Shown here: one piece after another, positions 43,394 to 50,459 of the stretch | Position numbering within the stretch: the first letter of the stretch is position 1 | Layout: each line of letters begins with the position of its first letter | Source of the DNA: Dactylosporangium sp040689395 | GTDB lineage: Bacteria > Actinomycetota > Actinomycetes > Mycobacteriales > Micromonosporaceae | DNA: 64,000 bases | Reading direction: 5' to 3' | NCBI RefSeq assembly: GCF_040689395.1 | Contig: NZ_JBFAZX010000003.1 | Coordinates: 124,001-188,000 of the forward strand | Program-made: the position numbers and the translations under genes | The notes under the pieces: model-generated | Databases searched by the model: none | Seen by the model: only the letters and a program-made list of their open reading frames with translations | Told to the model about the DNA's origin: nothing

Positions 43394-43661
43394 TCAGCGA
43401 ATGCTCATCCGCGCCATCATTCCCATGGCACTGTGGCCGACCATGTGGCAGTGGTACGGATAGACCCCGCGGGTGCTTGTCGAAGTTCGCCACGAACGTG
43501 ACCGTCTCGCCCGGCCACAACAGCACGGTGTCCTTCCAACCGGATTCCACGGCGGGCGCCGGCCGCCCGTTCCGTGAGGTCAGTCGGAATTGGGTGAGGT
43601 GCATGTGGAAACGCCCAGCCGCAAGATGTCTCGACGATCGGGCACGGTCTTTCCTCCTCAC
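43394..43661 (-). pseudogene. Frameshifted C-terminal remnant of a multicopper oxidase
   Basis: Reading the minus strand from 43661: RFHMHLTQFRLTSRNGRPAP, SGWKDTVLLWPGETVTFVANFDK, then after a +1 shift near 43475 RGVYPYHCHMVGHSAMGMMARMSIR and stop (43394-43396). HxHL, GWKDTV, HCHxxxHxxxGMM are the T1/T3 copper motifs at the C terminus of CotA/bilirubin-oxidase/phenoxazinone-synthase-like enzymes. The N-terminal ~350 residues are missing. Position directly upstream of the GriI/GriH pair recalls oxidases that couple o-aminophenols to phenoxazinones. Confidence 0.75.
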
Positions 43662-43877
43662 ACGGTTCGCCGTCCGTTTCCGATGTCATTCGATGATGCG
43701 GGCGGCGCGTTCTCTTTCCGGATGCGGACGGCGCCGGTCGTCACATCTGTCACGGTCTTGATGATCGCGGTCACCGACGGGTGCCCGGGTAATTGCCGGA
43801 AAGCGATTCCGGTGCGATCGTCGGGGCATTCCTTGCATAGTCTCGGACCATTCTCGACTGTCCCTGGGAGGCATGAC

Positions 43878-44972
43878 ATGGCCGATGCCCCGACGCCACC
43901 TGCAGTGGAATTCGATCCGACCGGGGCAACCGGTCTGCGTCTGCACACCCGGGCCCCGGCGACGCTGCCGTGGCTCGCCCGGCATGTCGTGCCGGTGGCC
44001 CGTGACCTGGCCGGCGAAGGCGGCCGTGTCGTCTTTCTGCGCCAGGGATGGCAGCACGGGCCGCACGTGGACATCGTGGCCCGCCGCGCGTTCGGCCCGG
44101 CTCCGGACTGGGAGACGTTGGCCGCCCGGCTCGACGCCGGCCCGCTCGACCCGGCGACCGCGTTGAGCACCGAGGTGTACCTGGCCCGGGCGCGCGAGTT
44201 GGGCAAGCTGGAGGGCATACCGGAGCCGTACCCGCCGATGCGCCCGCACGGCGCGGTCGACCTGCTCTACGCCGACGAGTTCGCCGGCGAGCACGCCGAG
44301 CTGACCCGGCTCCGGGACGTGGTGCTCGGCATCACCGGGAAGCCGCTCATGCGGACCATCGACGAGCTGGCCGCCGATCCGGCGCTAGCCACCACCCGGC
44401 TGGCCGAGTCGTTCCTGGCGCTGGCCGACACGCATCCGCTGGGCCTGGCGTACGGGGCCCTGTCGCTGCGCTACCACGTGGAGTCGTTCCTGTCCGCGGC
44501 GGTGCCGAGCCGGAAGGTGCGGACCACCTTCGCGCACCGGCTGCTGGCCGAGGCCGACCAGCTGCACGCTGTGGTGACCGCCTGGCTGGCCGACATGCCC
44601 AGCGCCTCGGCGGTCGGCTGGAAGACCGCGTTTGCCTACTGCGCCGGGGCGCTGGACCACTCGGCGGCCTCCGGTCACCTGACGTCGGGGTTGCTGGAAT
44701 CGGTGTCGGGGGCGCCCCAGGAACCGTCCGACGGGCCGTTCCAGCGAGCGCTGGCGGCGTCGAGCAGCGGTGAGCAGCCGTCGCCGTTCTTCGCCTCCTA
44801 CCGGCTGCTGACGACCCTCTTCTACCAGCAGTTGCCGCTGCTGACGGTGTCGCCGTTGCAGCGCTACTACATGTGCTGGGCGATCGCCGAGACGATCGAC
44901 GAGGTGCTCGGCGAGTCCTGGCAGGACCGGCTGGTCACGCAGCGCTGGGAGCCGGCCGCCTTCGTCCACTGA
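43878..44972 (+). CDS. Thiopeptide-type SpaB_C protein 1 (eliminase or pyridine synthase)
   Basis: 364 aa from ATG 43878 with GGGAGG upstream. The N terminus carries LHTRAPATLPWLARHVVPVARDLA and VFLRQGWQHGPHVDIVA, the RxWxxGPHxx signature of the LanB C-terminal/thiopeptide-type family. The C terminus has SYRLLTTLFYQQLPLLTVSPLQRYYMCWAIAETIDEVLGESWQDRL. Strongly paralogous to 58253-59407. In thiopeptide pathways one such protein eliminates glutamate from glutamylated Ser/Thr (TbtC-like) and another performs the [4+2] cycloaddition (TbtD-like). Which role this copy plays is not decided by sequence alone; its separation from lanB slightly favours pyridine synthase. Confidence 0.8.
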   Translation: MADAPTPPAVEFDPTGATGLRLHTRAPATLPWLARHVVPVARDLAGEGGRVVFLRQGWQHGPHVDIVARRAFGPAPDWETLAARLDAGPLDPATALSTEVYLARARELGKLEGIPEPYPPMRPHGAVDLLYADEFAGEHAELTRLRDVVLGITGKPLMRTIDELAADPALATTRLAESFLALADTHPLGLAYGALSLRYHVESFLSAAVPSRKVRTTFAHRLLAEADQLHAVVTAWLADMPSASAVGWKTAFAYCAGALDHSAASGHLTSGLLESVSGAPQEPSDGPFQRALAASSSGEQPSPFFASYRLLTTLFYQQLPLLTVSPLQRYYMCWAIAETIDEVLGESWQDRLVTQRWEPAAFVH

Positions 44973-44997
44973 CCACACACCGCCCGTTATCCCCCCT

Positions 44998-45031
44998 CGC
45001 CACCCCGGCTCCTGCGCGAGCCGGGGTGGCG
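44998..45031 (+). terminator. Terminator after SpaB_C gene 1
   Basis: CGCCACCCCGGCT (44998-45010) pairs perfectly with AGCCGGGGTGGCG (45019-45031) over 13 bp with an 8-nt loop, 25 nt after the stop. Confidence 0.7.
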
Positions 45032-45111
45032 TCGTATGCGGGGACGGCGGTGCGGCATGCAGTGCGGCGGCCGGCGCGGCGTGGGGCCGGTCCGGCGGCC
45101 GGGACCAGAAA

Positions 45112-45199
45112 CGAAGGCGCCCGGACCGTTTTGGCCGGACCAGCAAGCGGCAGCAAATGCGAAGGCGCCCGGACCGCGGCAACGGTCCGGGCGCCTTCG
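45112..45199. repeat. 17-bp direct repeat plus inverted copy, alternative terminators
   Basis: CGAAGGCGCCCGGACCG occurs at 45112-45128 (followed by TTTT) and again at 45160-45176; its exact complement is at 45183-45199. The inverted copy can therefore pair with either direct copy, giving a tight hairpin (6-nt loop) or a long-loop one. The block separates convergent transcripts, ending 12 bp before the stop of the minus-strand permease. Confidence 0.75.
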
Positions 45200-45211
45200 G
45201 CGGGAGCAGGC

Positions 45212-46042
45212 CTATTCCGGGCGGGGATCCCAGCGGAACCGCAGCACGGCGACGATCGCACCGGCCACTCCCCAGGCCAGCAGCACGCCCTGTTCGGTCC
45301 ACTTCAGGTGGGCGTTCGTGGTGAACGCGGCCAGGATCGCGTCGTTGAACGGCTTCACCGGCAGCACGTCGCCGACGTGGGTGAGCAGCGACGAGTGGAT
45401 CGGGAAGTAGGTGCCCGACAGGAACAGCAGCGGCAGCTGGACGAACTGGACCACCGCCGGTGCCGCCTCAGGATTGCGTACCAGGGCCGACACCCCGGCG
45501 CCGAGCGCGCAGAACGAGGCCGCGCCGAGCACCAGGGTGACCGCGAGCACGCCCCAGCTGACCGGCATGGGCACCCGGTAGGCAGCGCCGACGCCGACGA
45601 TCAGCGCCACCTCGATCACGCTGACCAGCACGCAGTGGGCGAGGAGGCCCGCGAAGTAGATCCAGGCCGGCAGCGGTGTCGCGTGCACCCGCTTGAGCAC
45701 CCCGGTCTGGCGGCGCATGGCCAGAGCGATGGCCAGTTGGCCGTAACAGGCGCCGAGCACCGACAGCGCGGCGATGGTCGCGGTGTAGTACTGCAGTCCG
45801 GTGTGGCCGTAGAAGAACTCGCTCGACGTGCCACCGCGGAACACCGCCCCGACGATGGTCATGAAGGCGAGCGGAAAGATGAAGGTGAAGATCATCGCCT
45901 GCGGGTTGCGCCAGAACGTGAGCTGCTCGTACCGGATCTGGTGGACCAGAATGCGAAGGTCGCCACCGCGCCGGGCGGTCGTGGCGGCGCTGCCGACGGT
46001 GGCCGGGGTGGCCGAGGTGGCCGGGGTGATCGTGCTGGTCAT
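45212..46042 (-). CDS. ABC-2 exporter permease of the RiPP cluster
   Basis: 276 aa, six hydrophobic segments. ABC-2 features: ILVHQIRYEQLTFWRNPQAMIFTFIFPLAFMTIVGAVF at the N terminus, LAMRRQTGVLKRVHATPLPAWIYF and LFLSGTYFPIHSSLLTHVGDVLPVKPFNDAILAAF. Overlaps the ATPase gene by 4 bp. Position inside the cluster suggests export of the product or self-protection. Confidence 0.85.
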   Translation of the reverse strand: MTSTITPATSATPATVGSAATTARRGGDLRILVHQIRYEQLTFWRNPQAMIFTFIFPLAFMTIVGAVFRGGTSSEFFYGHTGLQYYTATIAALSVLGACYGQLAIALAMRRQTGVLKRVHATPLPAWIYFAGLLAHCVLVSVIEVALIVGVGAAYRVPMPVSWGVLAVTLVLGAASFCALGAGVSALVRNPEAAPAVVQFVQLPLLFLSGTYFPIHSSLLTHVGDVLPVKPFNDAILAAFTTNAHLKWTEQGVLLAWGVAGAIVAVLRFRWDPRPE

Positions 46043-47001
46043 GCCGTTCTCCTGTCCTTGCGACGGCGCGACCTCGACCGCGCCTCCGGGTCGGGCCGAC
46101 CGGCGTCGTCACCGGTCAGGCTCAGGTAGACGTCCTCGAGGCTGGGCCGGTGCACGGCCAGGCCGGGCAGCACGGTGTCGCGGGTCAGCGCCCAGCCGGT
46201 CAGCTTGTGCAGCACGGCGGTCACGTCGTCCACCTCGAAGGTGACCGACCGCTGGTCGGTCTCGCTCGGGACGATCGGCAGGTCGGCGACCTCGACTCCG
46301 TCCGGGAGGGTGAACCGGATCTGCGCCTGAGCCGTGTCGCGCCCGCCGATCGTCTCCGGCGTGCCCTGCGCGACGATCTTGCCGGCGGCCAGCACCACGA
46401 TGTCGTCGGCCAGTGTCTGCGCCTCCTCCATGTAGTGCGTGGTCAGCATGACCGTGGTGCCGGTGTCGCACAGGTTGCGCACCACCTCCCAGGCGGCGCG
46501 CCGCGCGGTCGGGTCGAAGCCAGTGGTCGGCTCGTCCAGGAAAAGAAGTTCCGGGTTGCCGATCACACCGAGCGCCATGTCCAGCCGGCGCTTCTGCCCG
46601 CCGGAGAGATTGCGCACCTTGTCGTTCTGCTTGCCGCCCAGACCGACGAGCGCGATCGTCTCGTCGACGTCGCGTGGCCGCGGGTAATACCCAGCGCTTC
46701 GGGTAATGGTCTCCCGTACCGTCAGGTACGGCTCCACCGCGATGTCCTGGAGCACCAGGCCGACCCGCTCGCGCAGCCACCGCCGGTTCCCGCGGCCGCT
46801 CGGATCCCGGCCGAGCACCTCGACCCGGCCCCCGTCGCGGTGCCGGAAGCCCTCCAGTATCTCGAGGGTGGTGGTCTTGCCGGCACCATTCGGGCCGAGC
46901 AGGGCGAAGATCGTACCCGGCCGCACCTCGAAACTGATTCCGGCGACCGCCTCGTGGTCGCGGTAGCGTTTTCGCAGGCCGTCCACGACGAGCGTGCTCA
47001 T
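46039..47001 (-). CDS. ABC exporter ATPase of the RiPP cluster
   Basis: 320 aa from ATG 47001 (GGGAGG upstream). Walker A LLGPNGAGKTTTLEILEGF, signature LSGGQKRRLDMALGVIG, Walker B LLFLDEPTTGFD, H-loop LTTHYMEEAQ, and a C-terminal extension as in DrrA-like drug exporters. Forms an exporter with the permease. A 26-bp dyad containing the cluster motif GTCATCGGCC lies 84-109 bp upstream of its start. Confidence 0.9.
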   Translation of the reverse strand: MSTLVVDGLRKRYRDHEAVAGISFEVRPGTIFALLGPNGAGKTTTLEILEGFRHRDGGRVEVLGRDPSGRGNRRWLRERVGLVLQDIAVEPYLTVRETITRSAGYYPRPRDVDETIALVGLGGKQNDKVRNLSGGQKRRLDMALGVIGNPELLFLDEPTTGFDPTARRAAWEVVRNLCDTGTTVMLTTHYMEEAQTLADDIVVLAAGKIVAQGTPETIGGRDTAQAQIRFTLPDGVEVADLPIVPSETDQRSVTFEVDDVTAVLHKLTGWALTRDTVLPGLAVHRPSLEDVYLSLTGDDAGRPDPEARSRSRRRKDRRTA

Positions 47002-47084
47002 CCGCGATCCTCCCTTGTCTGCATTGCTGTTCCCTTCCTGTGATTTGGCCGGGGCGGTAAGCATTCCGGCGCTCATCGGGCAGA

Positions 47085-47110
47085 GGGCCGATGACGGATG
47101 TCATCGGCCC
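47085..47110. promoter_or_regulatory. 11-bp perfect dyad upstream of the exporter (cluster operator candidate)
   Basis: GGGCCGATGAC (47085-47095) and GTCATCGGCCC (47100-47110) form a perfect inverted repeat with a 4-bp spacer (GGAT). Its half-site GTCATCGGCC recurs at 55436-55445 and 58125-58134, both in upstream regions of this cluster. It lies between the regulator gene (ending 47126) and the exporter ATPase start (47001). It could alternatively be a terminator for the regulator gene. Confidence 0.6.
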
Positions 47111-47125
47111 GGGACTCGCCACGTA

Positions 47126-47731
47126 CTAGAGCCAGCCCTGCTCGTATGCGATCCGGGCGGCGTCGAACCGGTTGCGGCCCTTGAGCTTGCGCATCGCGGT
47201 GGACGAGATGTTGCGGACCGTTCCGGCCGACAGGAACAGCTCCTTGGCGATCTCCTTCACCGAGGCGCCGCTGACCGTGAGGCTGAGGATCTCCCGTTCC
47301 CGGTGCGAGAGGGTCTGGTTGGTCGGGCCGGCCGGGCCGATCAGCCCCGGGTCGATGGTCAGGCAGCCGGAGGCGACCCCGCGGATCGCGCCGACCAGGT
47401 ACGGCAGGCGGGCGTGCTTGGGGATGACGCTGAGCGCGCCGGCCTCGACCGCCCGGTCCACCAGGTCCCGGGTCGGTTTCGCACTGATCAGGGCGACCCC
47501 GCAGCCGGGCAGCGCGGCCCGGACCTCCCGGGTGAGGTGCAACACGTCCACATTGGCCATGCCCATGTTCAGGATGGCGACGGTGGGACGCAGCAGGCGG
47601 ACGGTCGACACGACGTGCTGTGCCCTGTTGATCAGACCGACGATCTCGAAGCCGGGCACCGCGCGCAGCGTCTCGGCGAAGGCGTCCAGCACCAGGGCGT
47701 GGTCGTCCGCGACCACGATTCGAATGCTCAT
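47126..47731 (-). CDS. LuxR-type response-regulator-like protein without the phospho-acceptor Asp
   Basis: 201 aa. The receiver domain keeps the acidic pair (VVADDH, D9 D10) and the Lys of VIPKHAR, but the acceptor position reads VAILNMGM, so Asn55 replaces Asp. The C terminus is a GerE/LuxR HTH: LSHREREILSLTVSGASVKEIAKELFLSAGTVRNISSTAMRKLKGRNR. It is probably an orphan, phosphorylation-independent regulator of the cluster; its HTH is close to that of the regulator at 53161. Confidence 0.85.
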   Translation of the reverse strand: MSIRIVVADDHALVLDAFAETLRAVPGFEIVGLINRAQHVVSTVRLLRPTVAILNMGMANVDVLHLTREVRAALPGCGVALISAKPTRDLVDRAVEAGALSVIPKHARLPYLVGAIRGVASGCLTIDPGLIGPAGPTNQTLSHREREILSLTVSGASVKEIAKELFLSAGTVRNISSTAMRKLKGRNRFDAARIAYEQGWL

Positions 47732-47830
47732 TGTCTACCCCCTTGTCCATGAAGAGCGGTCGACGAGCCACCTGCTCGACCGTGTCATCGAGCCTGTCAA
47801 CGAGGGGCAGGGGTGGGCCAGTGCGCGGCT

Positions 47831-47868
47831 CACGGGCGCCGCGTGAATCTCTCTGGCCGGCGCCCGTG
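47831..47868. promoter_or_regulatory. 10-bp hairpin in the divergent upstream region
   Basis: CACGGGCGCC (47831-47840) pairs with GGCGCCCGTG (47859-47868) in the 264-bp region between the divergent regulator gene (start 47731) and the small gene at 47996. It could be an operator or leader structure. No clear -35/-10 pair was identified around it. Confidence 0.35.
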
Positions 47869-47995
47869 AAAGTCTCATATGAGTTCTTCACAGGCGTGCC
47901 GTGATCCCAGCACTGGTGCACGCGGCGGCCGCACCGAAATGATTTCTCCATCGCCGGCATCCCGAGATGCCCATCAAATCGAGCGGAGAAACGTC

Positions 47996-48184
47996 ATGAG
48001 CCAGCTGTCCAGCGCCGAGTGTCTGCTTTCCGGAATCGATGGTGCGGCGCGGGCCGCCGACGCCCCGGCCGCCCCGGGCGTACGGATCAGCGTCTTCGAC
48101 ACCTCCCTGGCCGACGACCCGACCGGCATGGCCGAATTCACCTGGATCTGCCTGATCGAGCTGCCCCACGGCCGGGTGGTCTGA
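47996..48184 (+). CDS. 62-aa protein preceding the fused cyclodehydratase
   Basis: MSQLSSAECLLSGIDGAARA at the N terminus and FTWICLIELPHGRVV at the C terminus, with GVRISVFDTSLADDPTGM between. ATG 47996 has GAGCGGAG 8 nt upstream, and the stop is 1 bp before the next start, so it is translated with the cyclodehydratase. It is not Cys/Ser/Thr-rich at the C terminus, so I do not think it is a precursor. It could be a small partner of the cyclodehydratase. Function unknown. Confidence 0.6.
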   Translation: MSQLSSAECLLSGIDGAARAADAPAAPGVRISVFDTSLADDPTGMAEFTWICLIELPHGRVV

Positions 48185-48185
48185 G

Positions 48186-50450
48186 ATGACCGGCATCGTG
48201 CCGCGCCCGTGGGTCGGCTTCCGGCGGGATCTGCGCGCCGAGGTGGTGGCGGGCGAGGCGACCTACCTCTTCTCCGAGCACGGAGTCACCGCGATCGAGG
48301 CCGAGTCGCTGGAGCGCCTGGTGCCGCTGCTGGACGGCACCCGTGACGTGGCCGCGTTGATGCGGGCTGCTGCGGGGGAGAGCCCGGACCAGATCACCGC
48401 GCTGATCCGTAACCTGGCCGACGCCGGTCTGCTCACCGCGCACCGCCCGGACGCCGGCCTGGCGGACCCGGCAGCGCTGGCCTATTGGGAGTCGGCGGGG
48501 CTGGACGGGCACGACGCGGCCGGCGCGGTGGGCGCCGCCTCGGTGGCCGTGACCGCGGTCGGCGAGACCGACTCCGCCGCCGTGCTGGCCGCCTGCGAGG
48601 CGGCCGGCCTGACCACTGTGGCCGGCGCCGCGGACCTGGGCGTGGTGCTCTGCACTGACTACCTCGACGCGGAGCTGGCCCGGGTGGACGCCGAGCACCG
48701 CGCCGCCGGCCGGCCGTGGATGCTGGCCAAGCCGGTCGGCACCCAGTTGTGGCTGGGGCCGGTCTTCGAGCCGGGCGGCGCCTGCTGGCACTGCCTGGTG
48801 CACCGACTGTGGACGCACCGGCGGGCCGAGGCGTACGTGCAGCGCACGCTGGGCCGTCGTGGTCCGGTGCCGCGTCCCCGGGCGACGATCGCCCCGGCGG
48901 CCGCGGTCGCGGCCAACCTGATCGCGCTGGAGGCGGCCAAGTGGGCGGCCGGACAGCGCAATGCCGGGCAGCGGTCGGTGTGGGTGCTGGACACCCTCAC
49001 CCTGCGCGGCGAGCATCACGACCTGCGCGCCCGTCCGCAGTGCCACTCATGCGGCGACCCGGAGCTGGTCCGCCGGCAGACCCGCCAGCCGGTGCGCCTG
49101 CAGTCTCGCCCGAAGGCGAGCGTCGCCGACGGAGGGCATCGCGCGCTCACCGCAGAGGAGATGCGGCGCCGCTTCGGCCATCTGATCAGCCCGATCACCG
49201 GGGTGGTACGGGAGATCAGGCAGGACGATCGGGGGCCGGCCTTCCTCAACGCGTACCGCGCCGGGGCGAATCTGGCCGTCGACCCGCGGGGGATCGGCGA
49301 TCTGCGCCATGGGCTCCGCGGCGAGCACGGCGGCAAGGGGGTCACCGCGGTGCAGGCCGAGGTGAGCGCGCTGTGCGAGGCGGTGGAGCGGTGCAGCGGC
49401 GCGTACCACGGGGACGAGCTGACCGTGCGGGCGAGCCTGGCCGAGCTCGGCGACGAGGCGGTGCATCCGAACGCGCTGCAGCTTGTGCACGAGCGGCAAC
49501 GGGCCGGCCGGGACGAATGGAACGACCGGCATTCGGCCTTCCAGTGGATCGGGCCGGAGTTCGACGAGTCGGCGACGATCGACTGGACGCCGGTGTGGTC
49601 ACTGACCGGCGGCAGGTCCCGCCTGGTGCCGACCGGGCTGCTGTACTACGGCTCCCCGGCGGTGGAAGGGGCGCGCGGGCTGCGGGCCGACTCGAACGGC
49701 TGCGCCGCCGGCAGCAGCCTTGAGGACGCCGTCCTGCAGGGCTTCTTCGAGCTGGTGGAACGCGACGCGGTGGCGCTGTGGTGGTACAACCGCACGCCAT
49801 TGCCGGGCGTCGACCTGGACGCGTTCGGCGACGCCTGGATCGGCAAGCTGCGCCAGGTGCACCGGAGTCTGCATCGCGAGGTGTGGGCGCTGGACGTGAC
49901 CGCCGACCTAGGCGTGCCGACGTTCGTCGCGCTGTCCCGGCGCATCGACAAGCCGGCCGAGGACATCGTGTTCGGCTTCGGCGCTCACCTGGACGCCCGG
50001 GTGGCACTGCGGCGGGCGCTGACCGAGCTGAACCAGATGCTGCCGGCCGTCGCCGCGGTCGACGCCGAGGACCGCGGGCATTCCTGCAACGACCCGGAGG
50101 CGCGGCGCTGGTGGCGGGACGCGACGGTGGCTGGCCAGCCGTACCTGTGGCCGGCCGTCGGGCAGGACTCCCGGACGCCCGCCGATTACCCCGGGCGAGT
50201 CTTCGCCGATCTGCGGGAGGACCTGCGCTGGGTGGAGCGCACGGTGGCCGATCACGGCTTGGAGCTGATGGTGCTGGACCAGACCCGTCCGGACATTGGC
50301 CTGCCGGTGGTCAAGGTGATCGTGCCCGGCCTGCGCCCGATGTGGGCCCGCTTCGCGCCGGGCCGCCTGTACGACGTGCCGGTCCGGCTGGGCCGGCGTA
50401 CCGAACCGATCGCGTTCGAGGATCTCAACCCCATTCCCGTCTTTGTCTGA
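48186..50450 (+). CDS. Fused TOMM E1-like/YcaO cyclodehydratase
   Basis: 754 aa. Residues 1-90 form an RRE-like winged helix (YLFSEHGVTAIEAESLERLVPLLDGTRDVAALM). Residues ~100-300 are the E1/ThiF-like C-protein part with zinc cysteines in GACWHCLVHR and CHSCGDPELV. Residues ~330-754 are YcaO with the ATP site ALCEAVERCSG and SNGCAAGSSLEDAVLQGFFELVERDAVALWWYN. The C terminus NPIPVFV is a PxPxP-like motif. Such enzymes cyclise Cys or Ser/Thr to azolines with ATP. A second set begins at 62005, so one may act on Cys and the other on Ser/Thr. Confidence 0.9.
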   Translation: MTGIVPRPWVGFRRDLRAEVVAGEATYLFSEHGVTAIEAESLERLVPLLDGTRDVAALMRAAAGESPDQITALIRNLADAGLLTAHRPDAGLADPAALAYWESAGLDGHDAAGAVGAASVAVTAVGETDSAAVLAACEAAGLTTVAGAADLGVVLCTDYLDAELARVDAEHRAAGRPWMLAKPVGTQLWLGPVFEPGGACWHCLVHRLWTHRRAEAYVQRTLGRRGPVPRPRATIAPAAAVAANLIALEAAKWAAGQRNAGQRSVWVLDTLTLRGEHHDLRARPQCHSCGDPELVRRQTRQPVRLQSRPKASVADGGHRALTAEEMRRRFGHLISPITGVVREIRQDDRGPAFLNAYRAGANLAVDPRGIGDLRHGLRGEHGGKGVTAVQAEVSALCEAVERCSGAYHGDELTVRASLAELGDEAVHPNALQLVHERQRAGRDEWNDRHSAFQWIGPEFDESATIDWTPVWSLTGGRSRLVPTGLLYYGSPAVEGARGLRADSNGCAAGSSLEDAVLQGFFELVERDAVALWWYNRTPLPGVDLDAFGDAWIGKLRQVHRSLHREVWALDVTADLGVPTFVALSRRIDKPAEDIVFGFGAHLDARVALRRALTELNQMLPAVAAVDAEDRGHSCNDPEARRWWRDATVAGQPYLWPAVGQDSRTPADYPGRVFADLREDLRWVERTVADHGLELMVLDQTRPDIGLPVVKVIVPGLRPMWARFAPGRLYDVPVRLGRRTEPIAFEDLNPIPVFV

Positions 50451-50459
50451 GAGTCCCTG

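Noticed and set aside
43590..43877. In-frame upstream extension of SpaB_C gene 1, including an ATG at about 43683 (MSFDDAGGAFSFRM...)
   Set aside because: No ribosome binding site, and no similarity to the paralogue, which starts near LYTRAPITLP; GGGAGG sits correctly for ATG 43878.
45001..45211. CRISPR-like repeats around 45112-45199
   Set aside because: Only two direct copies and one inverted copy with no regular spacers and no cas genes; terminator hairpins explain them better.
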